A DNA stretch of 13,164 nt from Nitrospiraceae bacterium UBA6898 (GTDB lineage: Bacteria; Nitrospirota; Thermodesulfovibrionia; Thermodesulfovibrionales; UBA6898): contig DKBO01000188.1 in the NCBI GenBank assembly GCA_002448975.1, positions 1 through 13,164 on the forward strand, written 5' to 3'. The position numbers were made by a program, and so were the translations under genes. Positions 1-5,618 of the stretch are shown here, piece after piece. The notes beneath the pieces were generated by a model. The model ran no database searches, was not told where the DNA came from, and worked only from the letters and a program-made list of their open reading frames with translations. The first letter of the stretch is position 1; the number at the start of each line of letters is the position of its first letter.

Positions 1-1
1 C

Positions 2-250
2 TTTGCCTCGTACAATGCAGGGCCCGGAAGGATCGCTAAGCTCCGTAAGGAAGCAGCCAGGCGCGGCCTCGATCCCAACAAATGGTTCAACAATGTGGAG
101 GTTATTGCTGTCGAAAAGATTGGTCGCGAGACGGTACAGTATGTAAGCAATATTTACAAGTATTACCTTGCGTACAAGATGGTCGAGGAACAGCGTGAGG
201 AACGTGAGAAGGCAAAGGAGGAATTAGGAAAAAAGCGGAAAAATAATTGA
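2..250 (+). CDS. mltF: MltF-like lytic transglycosylase, C-terminal 82 residues (5' end outside window)
   Basis: The reading frame is open from the left edge to a TGA at 248-250. It begins with the SLT-fold motif ASYNAGPGR, then a run RGLDPNKWFNNVE and a segment ETVQYVSNIYKYYLAYK. These are characteristic of the C-terminal catalytic half of membrane-bound lytic transglycosylase F. MltF enzymes cleave the MurNAc-GlcNAc bond of peptidoglycan to give 1,6-anhydro products. They usually consist of an N-terminal solute-binding-like domain followed by the SLT domain. The catalytic Glu and the N-terminal domain lie upstream of the window and cannot be checked. The protein ends in a very charged Lys/Glu/Arg tail of about 20 residues. 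No clear terminator follows the stop. Other SLT-family members are the alternative, but the WFNNVE and ETVQYV segments favour MltF. Confidence 0.85.
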   Translation, partial: FASYNAGPGRIAKLRKEAARRGLDPNKWFNNVEVIAVEKIGRETVQYVSNIYKYYLAYKMVEEQREEREKAKEELGKKRKNN

Positions 251-485
251 TCGAAGGCATTATGGTCGGTCTCCTCTAGTTGGTGAACATGAGAGTCAAT
301 GACTCGTCCTGTAGCCAACGCCTATTTCAACAATCAATAACTGCGGACTTCATCCTGCAACTCGGGTGTCAGGTCGATAAGTACTTGGAAGAGTCAAATA
401 ATTTCCTATTTCGGCACCCTAACAAGTCTGGTATACTTGTGCACATGAGATTCAGCAGGCATTCCCATCCGAGGATGGTAACACA

Positions 486-920
486 ATGAAGCAGCTTATT
501 TTAACCATGGGTATGAGTTGCATATTCTGTTCTGGTGTCGTTCTGGCGGCCGACTCGCCGGTCGGCAGGTGGAAAACGGTTGACGATAAGACCGGGGAGG
601 TCAAGTCCGAGGTCCAGATATACGAGCAGGGCGGTAAGCTTTTCGGCAAGATTACGGCCCTGACCGACCCGAACGACAAGCAAGGTAAGCCAAGAATTTG
701 TTCGGAGTGCAAGGGTGCTGACAAGGACAAACCCATCGTGGGTCTCGTCATCGTTAAGGATCTCTCGCCGAGCAAAGATCGCTACAAGGGTGGCACCATT
801 CTTGACCCAGAGGACGGCAAGGTCTACAAGGCGGAACTCTGGAAGGAGGACGGGAAACTCAAGGTTCGTGGCTATATCGGCTTTTTCTACAAAACTCAGA
901 CTTGGGCCAAGGGAAACTGA
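486..920 (+). CDS. DUF2147 domain protein, exported
   Basis: The 144-residue protein starts with a signal peptide: Lys near the N-terminus, a hydrophobic stretch to about residue 20, and a cleavage site near VLA-AD (residues 19-23). The mature part carries the DUF2147 pattern: PVGRWKTVDDKTG at the start, a LFGKI segment, two cysteines spaced C-x2-C (C72, C75), a GGTILDPEDGKVY run and the closing RGYIG...TQTW. DUF2147 proteins are small periplasmic or secreted beta-barrel-like proteins of unknown biochemical role. A purine-rich GAGGATGG lies 5-12 bases before the ATG and supports this start. The gene is first of three genes for exported proteins with gaps of 64 and 23 bases, so co-transcription is likely. 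A TATACT at 432-437 could be a -10 box, but no good -35 box accompanies it. Confidence 0.9.
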   Translation: MKQLILTMGMSCIFCSGVVLAADSPVGRWKTVDDKTGEVKSEVQIYEQGGKLFGKITALTDPNDKQGKPRICSECKGADKDKPIVGLVIVKDLSPSKDRYKGGTILDPEDGKVYKAELWKEDGKLKVRGYIGFFYKTQTWAKGN

Positions 921-984
921 ACTCCGGTTCCTCTGTTACGGGCCGGCAGGAAGCAATAAAAAAAAACGAAAAGGAGATGGAAAA

Positions 985-1485
985 ATGAACATGCCTATCG
1001 GTAAGAAGAAGCTGGTTATGGTCCTTATGATTATGATTGTTCTGGTGTTTTCCAATTCACTCTGCCTTGCGGAGGACAAACCCGCTGACAATATGGATAT
1101 CCTCCGTGACAAGATCCAGGCTGACAAAAAGCTGCTGGTCGCAGAAAACATGCAACTCACCGAGGCCGAGGCCAAGGCCTTCTGGCCGGTCTATGCGGAT
1201 TATCAGAACGAACTCTTCCTGCTCCAGTCGCGGAGCATAAAGCTCATCAAAGACTTTGCCGGAGCCTATCAGAAGATGACAGATAGTGACGCAAAGAAAC
1301 TCCTTGACGAATACCTGACCATTGAAGGTCTTCGCCTGAAGGTTCGCCAGGCCTATTTGCCAAAGTTCCGCAAAGTACTGTCGGAGAAGAAAGTGGCGCG
1401 CTACTACCAGCTCGAGAATAAGATCCACGCGGTGCTGGCCTATGAACTTGGCAAGGAGATACCGCTTGTAAATGTGAGCAAGTAA
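985..1485 (+). CDS. Small periplasmic helical protein, Spy/CpxP-like (tentative)
   Basis: I choose ATG 985 because an AAGGAGATGG ribosome binding site sits just before it (971-980) and because the protein then begins with a signal peptide. That peptide is MNMPIGKKKL, a long hydrophobic core rich in Met/Val/Leu/Ile, and a likely cut after CLA (about residue 28). The open frame reaches back to 715, but that stretch overlaps the DUF2147 gene. The mature protein of about 138 residues is predicted almost wholly helical and highly charged. It has an LTEAEAKAFWPVYADYQNE segment that resembles the LTxxQ repeats of Spy/CpxP periplasmic chaperones, followed by a second helical pair ending near the C-terminus. 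The family call is by resemblance only; it may belong to an unnamed family. It lies between DUF2147 and SYLF genes in a probable operon. Confidence 0.8.
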   Translation: MNMPIGKKKLVMVLMIMIVLVFSNSLCLAEDKPADNMDILRDKIQADKKLLVAENMQLTEAEAKAFWPVYADYQNELFLLQSRSIKLIKDFAGAYQKMTDSDAKKLLDEYLTIEGLRLKVRQAYLPKFRKVLSEKKVARYYQLENKIHAVLAYELGKEIPLVNVSK

Positions 1486-1508
1486 GAAAAGAAAAGGAGA
1501 ACAAAATC

Positions 1509-2069
1509 ATGAAATGCTTTCAATATATAGCCGGTCTTTTCATCATGGCATTCATTGCCGCAGTACTTGTGGCCCCTGTTCCTGCTGCGGCAGGCGACGC
1601 AGCCAAACTCGACAGGGACGTCAATACGGGGCTCAATCTTTTATACGCAAAGACACCTTCTGCAAAGGTGTTGGGGGAAAAGGCAAAGGGTATCCTCGTC
1701 TTCCCTGGTATTACCAAGGGCGGATTTATCGTCGGAGGCCAGTACGGTGAAGGCTCCCTGATTCAGAACGGCAAGACCGTCGCCTATTACAACAGTGTGG
1801 CTGTGTCGTATGGGTTGCAGGTGGGGGTGCAGAAGTACGGGTATGCATTATTTTTCATGACCGACGCGGCGATGCAGTGGCTCGACAGGAGCGACGGGTG
1901 GGAACTCGGTACCGGCCCGAGCATTGTTGTGGTCGACGCGGGCGCGGCAGGGGCACTGACCACTACCACGGCAAAGTCTGATATTTATGCCTTCTTTTTC
2001 AACCAGAGGGGACTGATGGCCGGTATTGGCCTGCAGGGGACGAAGGTTACAAAGATCGACAAGAAATAG
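1509..2069 (+). CDS. SYLF (Ysc84/lipid-binding) domain protein, exported
   Basis: The 186-residue protein has a signal peptide (hydrophobic residues 9-21, cut after PAAA near residue 28). The rest is a SYLF domain: the landmark AKGILVFPGITKGGFIVGGQYGEG, then VAVSYGLQVGVQKYGYALFF, a DRSDGWELGTGPSIVVVDAG stretch and the closing FFNQRGLMAGIGLQGTKVTKI. SYLF domains bind phosphoinositides and actin in eukaryotes (Ysc84/SH3YL1). Bacterial exported versions are common but functionally undefined, and lipid binding is presumed. An AAAAGGAG ribosome binding site (1491-1498) lies about 10 bases before the ATG. The gap from the upstream Spy-like gene is only 23 bases, so the two are very likely one transcript. 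No clear terminator follows directly; the first strong hairpin is about 180 bases downstream. Confidence 0.95.
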   Translation: MKCFQYIAGLFIMAFIAAVLVAPVPAAAGDAAKLDRDVNTGLNLLYAKTPSAKVLGEKAKGILVFPGITKGGFIVGGQYGEGSLIQNGKTVAYYNSVAVSYGLQVGVQKYGYALFFMTDAAMQWLDRSDGWELGTGPSIVVVDAGAAGALTTTTAKSDIYAFFFNQRGLMAGIGLQGTKVTKIDKK

Positions 2070-2247
2070 ACAAATCCGGGGAGGATGAATAGGGCACCCG
2101 GCTCCTTTCTATAAAGCTTACAGTGGTATCCCTTGGCCGGACCAGGGATGAACGGGAAAGGCTCGAACGAAGTAGGACAGTACGACAACTGCATAACATG
2201 AGGCCTCCCATAAGTAAGCGCTTCAGTATTACGCACTATGGACTCAT

Positions 2248-2282
2248 CAGGAAGGAAAGGGAACGACGCCCTTTCCTTCCTG
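2248..2282 (+). terminator. Perfect 14-bp stem-loop, terminator-like but without a T tract
   Basis: The arm CAGGAAGGAAAGGG (2248-2261) is exactly complementary to CCCTTTCCTTCCTG (2269-2282), with a seven-base loop AACGACG. It is the first strong hairpin after the SYLF gene and may end or protect that transcript. The sequence after it (GCCGATCTATTTC) has no run of T, so factor-independent termination is not assured. Confidence 0.45.
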
Positions 2283-2438
2283 GCCGATCTATTTCATGTG
2301 AGAAGTTCTACCCGTAATCGATAACAGTTTCGATTTTCAATAACAGCGGAGTGGTCGGTATTCGTCGCATTTCGTCATGCAGTATCTTTCCCATGGAAGG
2401 GCATAACAGTTTCAAAAATCATACTTACGGATACATCA

Positions 2439-2588
2439 TTGAGCGGCACGGCAGAGAGCCTGTCGCGGGTGGCAACGTTCAATTGGGGCCCGTCAGCGGC
2501 GTGTCTGGAGGGCAGGCGGCAGAAGAAGGCGGCGAAGGAGGGGAAGGACCCGAAGGATGAAGGCGGGCCGGAACCCGGCAATGAATAA
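2439..2588 (+). CDS. Cryptic small ORF just before a strong terminator (very tentative)
   Basis: A frame open from 2325 ends at TAA 2586-2588. It lacks an ATG; possible starts are TTG 2439 or GTG 2469, and neither has a good ribosome binding site. The last 30 residues are strongly Lys/Glu/Asp rich and end in DEGGPEPGNE, which looks like a protein tail rather than random translation. A strong intrinsic terminator begins 20 bases after the stop, as expected for the end of a gene. It may be a real small protein, the 3' remnant of a decayed gene, or chance. I do not recognise a family. Confidence 0.2.
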   Translation: MSGTAESLSRVATFNWGPSAACLEGRRQKKAAKEGKDPKDEGGPEPGNE

Positions 2589-2607
2589 GCCGCGTACCAG
2601 AAGCGAG

Positions 2608-2644
2608 AAAGAGGGGCGTTCTGATCGGAGCACCCCTCTTTTTT
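2608..2644 (+). terminator. Strong Rho-independent terminator
   Basis: AAAGAGGGG (2608-2616) pairs with CCCCTCTTT (2633-2641). After one mismatch (C2617/A2632) a further five pairs, two of them G-U, close a GATC tetraloop (2623-2626). The stem runs into a TTTTTT tract (2639-2644). No recognised gene lies immediately upstream; the SYLF gene ends 540 bases before it, so it probably ends a transcript from the cryptic region or an extended operon transcript. Confidence 0.8.
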
Positions 2645-2741
2645 ATGAAGAAAAAGACCAGCCTGGCCCATTCACGCGATTCTCAGAGCAGACAGTCCAA
2701 GGCACCCTCTCATTATTCTCGTTTCGTTCCGGGGCACCTGT

Positions 2742-2769
2742 CTTGCGCAGACATTCTGTCTGTCGCAAG
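2742..2769. repeat. 12-bp dyad with a three-base loop
   Basis: CTTGCGCAGACA (2742-2753) faces TGTCTG-T-CGCAAG (2757-2769) across the loop TTC. All 12 positions pair, with one bulged T at 2763. There is no following T run, so an operator or an RNA structure is more likely than a terminator. Confidence 0.6.
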
Positions 2770-2829
2770 GATAACTGAGACCGTACGAAACCTGACCTGC
2801 CTGCGTTTGCATAAAGGGGGTGAAACGTT

Positions 2830-2847
2830 ATGAATAATATGGGTTAA
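2830..2847 (+). other. Five-codon mini-ORF with a strong ribosome binding site
   Basis: AAAGGGGGTG (2813-2822) lies seven bases before ATG 2830. That ATG opens a frame of only five sense codons (MNNMG) before TAA. It may be a leader peptide for the region ahead of the methyltransferase gene at 2994, the start of a gene destroyed by a frameshift, or chance. Nothing in the sequence decides between these. Confidence 0.25.
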
Positions 2848-2849
2848 TC

Positions 2850-2920
2850 GGCAGCTTCCTGTACTTCACACAGCAAAACATGCTGCAGCGGCCAGGTGAT
2901 CAACACCGCAGGATGCTGCC
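2850..2920. repeat. Nested inverted repeat upstream of the methyltransferase gene
   Basis: GGCAGCTTCCTG (2850-2861) and CAGGATGCTGCC (2909-2920) are inverted repeats with a single mismatch. Between them CAGCA-AAACA-TGCTG (2871-2885) forms an inner hairpin, and GCTGCAGC (2882-2889) is a perfect palindrome. It lies 73 bases before the ATG at 2994, immediately after the five-codon mini-ORF, so it would be in the leader of any transcript reaching that gene from upstream. Confidence 0.45.
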
Positions 2921-2993
2921 CAATAACATTTCATAGCTCACCCTGCTAAAATATCAGCAGTTCAGGCACTATCTAAGAGGGTGAGGTTAGGGA

Positions 2994-3629
2994 ATGACCG
3001 AAAAGGTGCCGCATGTCTCCGGGATATTCAGGCGAAGGTTCGGCGACCTTCTTCTCTTCGGCGTTACGTCAGGGGAGCTGGCTATTCTCATTTTCCTGAC
3101 ACCCACTTTCTCGATCGTAGACTGGATCTACGTCATACAACATGTTCTGGTCCTCGCTATCGCCGTCACTCGGCGTCCGCCTGAGGTGTATAATCACTCA
3201 TTCTCCTCCAGCGTAGCCGTTGTCGTAGCCTATGCCTACCCCTATGCCCAGGTTGTGTATCTTCGATGGGTTCCCGGCGACCCTGCATGGCCCGCCGCCG
3301 GGTTCGTACTCGTGTCGTTTGCGGCGTGCCTGAGCCTCGCTAGCCTTCTCAGCCTGGGCAGACGGTTCGGGGTCTTCCCGGCTCTGCGGGGTCTGGTGAC
3401 GAGAGGCCCCTACCGGTTCGTACGCCATCCGATGTATCTGGCCTATGTGATCGCGGATATCGGGTACAACCTTCAGGAATGGAATTTCGGCACAGCGCTG
3501 CTGGTGCTGGCGGGGTGGGCATCCCTGCTCTCTCGCATACGGGCTGAGGAGCGGATATTGTCTCAAGATGCCCGATGGTCTGCCTACGCCGCATCAGTAC
3601 GCTGCCGTCTCCTCCCCGGCCTCTGGTAG
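2994..3629 (+). CDS. Integral-membrane methyltransferase of the ICMT/PEMT-like family
   Basis: The 211-residue protein is mostly hydrophobic, with probable membrane segments near residues 18-37, 41-59, 72-90, 101-121, 147-160 and 165-180. The C-terminal third carries the family signature: TRGPYRFVRHPMYLAY (136-151, with RHPMY at 144-148), then RAEERIL (183-189, with the Glu pair 185-186) and a closing RW-x-AY segment. These positions form the SAM-binding site in isoprenylcysteine carboxyl methyltransferase and phospholipid N-methyltransferase relatives. Bacterial members methylate lipids, quinone-like or other small hydrophobic substrates, and the substrate here is unknown. The ATG at 2994 follows a GAGGTTAGGG purine run. 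The following SDR gene starts 341 bases later, so a shared transcript is not obvious. Confidence 0.85.
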   Translation: MTEKVPHVSGIFRRRFGDLLLFGVTSGELAILIFLTPTFSIVDWIYVIQHVLVLAIAVTRRPPEVYNHSFSSSVAVVVAYAYPYAQVVYLRWVPGDPAWPAAGFVLVSFAACLSLASLLSLGRRFGVFPALRGLVTRGPYRFVRHPMYLAYVIADIGYNLQEWNFGTALLVLAGWASLLSRIRAEERILSQDARWSAYAASVRCRLLPGLW

Positions 3630-3970
3630 AAGGAGGAGCGGAACGAACCCCCTGAGTATAGGAAAAGGCCCTATGGGACCACATTCTTAAACTGCGAGCC
3701 ATGCTCAAAAATGCCTCAGTATTTTCCCTGCGTCACCTTACCGCAGACGCCGCATAGGCAACAAATACCGCGAACCAACGGTCGCGCTCGAACGCCGCAG
3801 TGCCGGTTGGCTCATATTTAGGCTTTTCATGACTGCCCGATGATTCGTCCTGACCAGATCCTCTGACGGTAAAAATAATACCTTTTGGCCGCGAATGGTT
3901 TAAAATTATGGAAAATCCGGCAAATATCAGGAAAAAGCAGTGCATAGAGGAGTGATGAGTTCCAATTGAC
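3630..3970. other. 341-base intergenic stretch
   Basis: No supportable gene is seen. A weak ATAGG/CCTAT hairpin occurs near 3659-3675. On the minus strand an ATG-less stretch near 3740-3860 translates to HEKPKYEPTGTAAF followed by hydrophobic residues. That could be a remnant of a small membrane protein, but it cannot be supported. The end of the stretch (3945-3970) contains the ribosome binding site and a four-codon upstream ORF for the SDR gene. Confidence 0.5.
3955..3969 (+). promoter_or_regulatory. Four-codon upstream ORF with the only good ribosome binding site before the SDR gene
   Basis: TAGAGGAGTG (3945-3954) directly precedes ATG 3955, which reads MSSN and stops at TGA 3967-3969. 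The SDR start codon is at 3971, one base later. The purine-rich site is about 20 bases from the SDR ATG, too far for normal initiation, so translation of the large gene may depend on re-initiation after this mini-ORF. There is no in-frame ATG, GTG or TTG upstream, because a TGA at 3956 blocks the SDR frame. Confidence 0.4.
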
Positions 3971-5413
3971 ATGAATGTTTTGCTGATTGGTCCGACAGGA
4001 TATATCGGAAGAAGGCTGAAGGAGAGACTCCTCGAAGAAGAAGATGTCAACCTGAGGCTCTTCATAAAAGATATACGCAGGGCGAGTGAAGCAACACGAC
4101 AGAATGTCGAGATAGTGGAAGGAGATCTGTTTCATGAAGAAGACCTCAAAAAGGCTGTCACGGGGATAGACATTGCCTATTATCCGATTCGCTTCTTCTG
4201 GGCAGACGGGGAATTCGACGAGCTCCAGAAAATCTTTGCCGAAAATTTCAGAGATGCCTGCATTCGTGCCGGGGTAAAAAAAATCATCTATCTGGGTGTC
4301 CTTGGTTCTCGCGATACCGGGGATACTCTATTCAGGAATATGATCGAGACAGGGGAAGTGCTCAGCGCTCTTCCCGATAAAATCCGGACGATCCGGCTGA
4401 GGACGGGTTTCGTCGTAGGATCAGGCAGTTCACTCTTTGAGGTGCTGAGAAACCTTGTCCAGAAGGTCCCGGTGATATTCACGCCCCGATGGATGGAGGC
4501 CAAGCTTGTACCTCTCGGTATTGCTGACACACTGGAGTATCTGGCACAGGCAAGGAACCTCGAGGGGACCGGCAAGCTCGTAATCGATCTTGGCGCTGAA
4601 GTGATAAGCTTCAGGGACATGCTCAGAGAGACGTTGAAGGTCATGGGGCTAAAAAGAATTTTCATACCCCTTCCGTTTGCCGCACACCGCCTGTTTTCTT
4701 TTCTCCTCATGCTGGTCACGCCGTTTTCCTATAAACTTTCCTTTCTCTTTATTCAGGCACTGATATCGAGGTCCGTCTTCCCTGCTGATCTGAAGAAGGA
4801 CATGGCACAGCACTATTTCCCCGGCATATCTCCCCTTACATTTCAGGAGGCATTGAAAAGGGCGCTTAACGCAATCGAACGTGATCGGGTCATAAGCAGA
4901 TGGACCGACAGTCTCGCAGGCATTTCCTACGCTGACACGGAAGATGAGATATCCCGGGCTGTTTACCGTGACATCAGAAAAATGGATTTCGGCACTGTGC
5001 CCCCGGAGAAGATATTCCGTGCGGTTACATCAATCGGAGGAAAACAGGGATGGTTTACCTTCGATATCCTCTGGAAGATGAGAGGACTTATGGACAAACT
5101 GTCCGGCGGGTTCGGCGCCTCGTTGGGAAAGCGGGTTGAGTCAGAACTGCGGGTCGGTGACATGCTCGATGTCTGGAAGGTCGTTGATCTGAGAGAAAAT
5201 GACCGGCTTCTCCTCGAGGCACAGATGAAGGTCGCCGGCAAGGCATGGCTCGAATTTACCATAGACGGGACGACTCTCATCCAGACTGCATATCACCTGC
5301 CCAAGGGCCTCCTCGGGAGGCTTTACTGGTATTCCATGCTCCCTTTTCACTTCTTTATTTTCCGGGACATGATAGCGAGCATCGTAAAGCGGGCAAAGGA
5401 AGGTGATTCATAA
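3971..5413 (+). CDS. Two-domain NAD(P)-binding SDR epimerase-like protein with C-terminal DUF2867
   Basis: The 480-residue protein begins with a Rossmann strand and the nucleotide-binding loop GPTGYIG (residues 7-13). It then shows the atypical-SDR pattern: GDLFHEEDL, a YPIRFFW segment, KKIIYLGVLGS, IRTIRLRTGFVVGSGSS and FTPRWMEAKLVPLGIADTLEY. I see no classical YxxxK active-site pair, as in the YbjT/NmrA-like atypical SDRs. A hydrophobic stretch (about 232-262) may be a membrane-associating hairpin. Residues from about 335 to the end form a DUF2867 domain (GGKQGWFTFDILWKMRG... RVGDMLDVWKV... AGKAWLEF). SDR-DUF2867 fusions are common, but their reaction is undefined. ATG 3971 is the only in-frame start near the Rossmann strand, although its ribosome binding site is far away; see the upstream mini-ORF. 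Confidence 0.9.
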   Translation: MNVLLIGPTGYIGRRLKERLLEEEDVNLRLFIKDIRRASEATRQNVEIVEGDLFHEEDLKKAVTGIDIAYYPIRFFWADGEFDELQKIFAENFRDACIRAGVKKIIYLGVLGSRDTGDTLFRNMIETGEVLSALPDKIRTIRLRTGFVVGSGSSLFEVLRNLVQKVPVIFTPRWMEAKLVPLGIADTLEYLAQARNLEGTGKLVIDLGAEVISFRDMLRETLKVMGLKRIFIPLPFAAHRLFSFLLMLVTPFSYKLSFLFIQALISRSVFPADLKKDMAQHYFPGISPLTFQEALKRALNAIERDRVISRWTDSLAGISYADTEDEISRAVYRDIRKMDFGTVPPEKIFRAVTSIGGKQGWFTFDILWKMRGLMDKLSGGFGASLGKRVESELRVGDMLDVWKVVDLRENDRLLLEAQMKVAGKAWLEFTIDGTTLIQTAYHLPKGLLGRLYWYSMLPFHFFIFRDMIASIVKRAKEGDS

Positions 5414-5486
5414 CAAGTCTCGTTGATCTGGATCTCTATACCATTCAGGTATCCCCCGCCTGCAGAATCATGAAGCAGCCATCTCA

Positions 5487-5511
5487 CCTGTCCATCCGAA
5501 CGGCGGACAGG
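5487..5511. repeat. 7-bp stem-loop downstream of the SDR gene
   Basis: CCTGTCC (5487-5493) pairs with GGACAGG (5505-5511), and inside it CCG pairs with CGG around an AA loop. A smaller ATACC/GGTAT hairpin lies near 5438-5452. Neither is followed by a T tract, so termination of the SDR transcript here is possible but not shown. Confidence 0.35.
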
Positions 5512-5555
5512 CGCAAGCAGGAACGGCGAGCCTGGGGCGCGAAGGAAGAAACTGA

Positions 5556-5610
5556 CTGCCCGGATAAGAGTTTTCGCAGATATGATAGAATAACATCAAT
5601 ATCCGGGCAG
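5556..5610. promoter_or_regulatory. 11-bp perfect inverted repeat flanking a probable -10 region ahead of the kinase gene
   Basis: CTGCCCGGATA (5556-5566) and TATCCGGGCAG (5600-5610) are exact inverted repeats 33 bases apart. Between them lies an AT-rich TATGATAGAAT (5581-5591) that can serve as a -10 region; no good -35 box is at 16-18 bases. The right arm ends eight bases before the kinase ATG at 5619, so the repeat could be an operator or, in RNA, could fold over the ribosome binding region, which is itself weak (GGGCAGAG). Confidence 0.45.
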
Positions 5611-5618
5611 AGCGAAAC

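Larger units (their letters stand above)
2070..2993. other. 924-base stretch without a convincing gene, rich in structure
   Basis: No long open frame here has a good start, ribosome binding site and recognisable protein. The stretch holds a perfect 14-bp hairpin (2248-2282), direct repeats ATAACAGTTTC (2321-2331 and 2403-2413) with a shorter ATAACAG copy at 2340-2346, a cryptic ORF ending at 2588, an intrinsic terminator (2608-2644), a dyad (2742-2769), a five-codon ORF with a strong ribosome binding site (2830-2847), and a nested inverted repeat (2850-2920). The density of structure suggests an RNA gene, a decayed gene or a complex leader rather than empty spacer. Confidence 0.6.

Noticed and set aside
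280..489. 69-residue + strand frame ahead of the DUF2147 gene
   Set aside because: It starts at TTG or ATG 289 without a ribosome binding site, has no recognisable family, and runs into the DUF2147 start region.
715..984. Long N-terminal extension of the Spy-like protein
   Set aside because: It overlaps the DUF2147 gene in another frame, and the true start is fixed by the ribosome binding site and signal peptide at 985.
2375..2671. 98-residue minus-strand frame in the 2070-2993 stretch
   Set aside because: It runs through the strong terminator hairpin and has no family resemblance; it is probably the shadow of the structured region.
3733..4065. Minus-strand frame with an EKPKYEPTGTAAF segment
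   Set aside because: The segment resembles the start of a small membrane subunit, but the frame begins inside the SDR gene, has no proper start for the segment and no convincing membrane helix after it.
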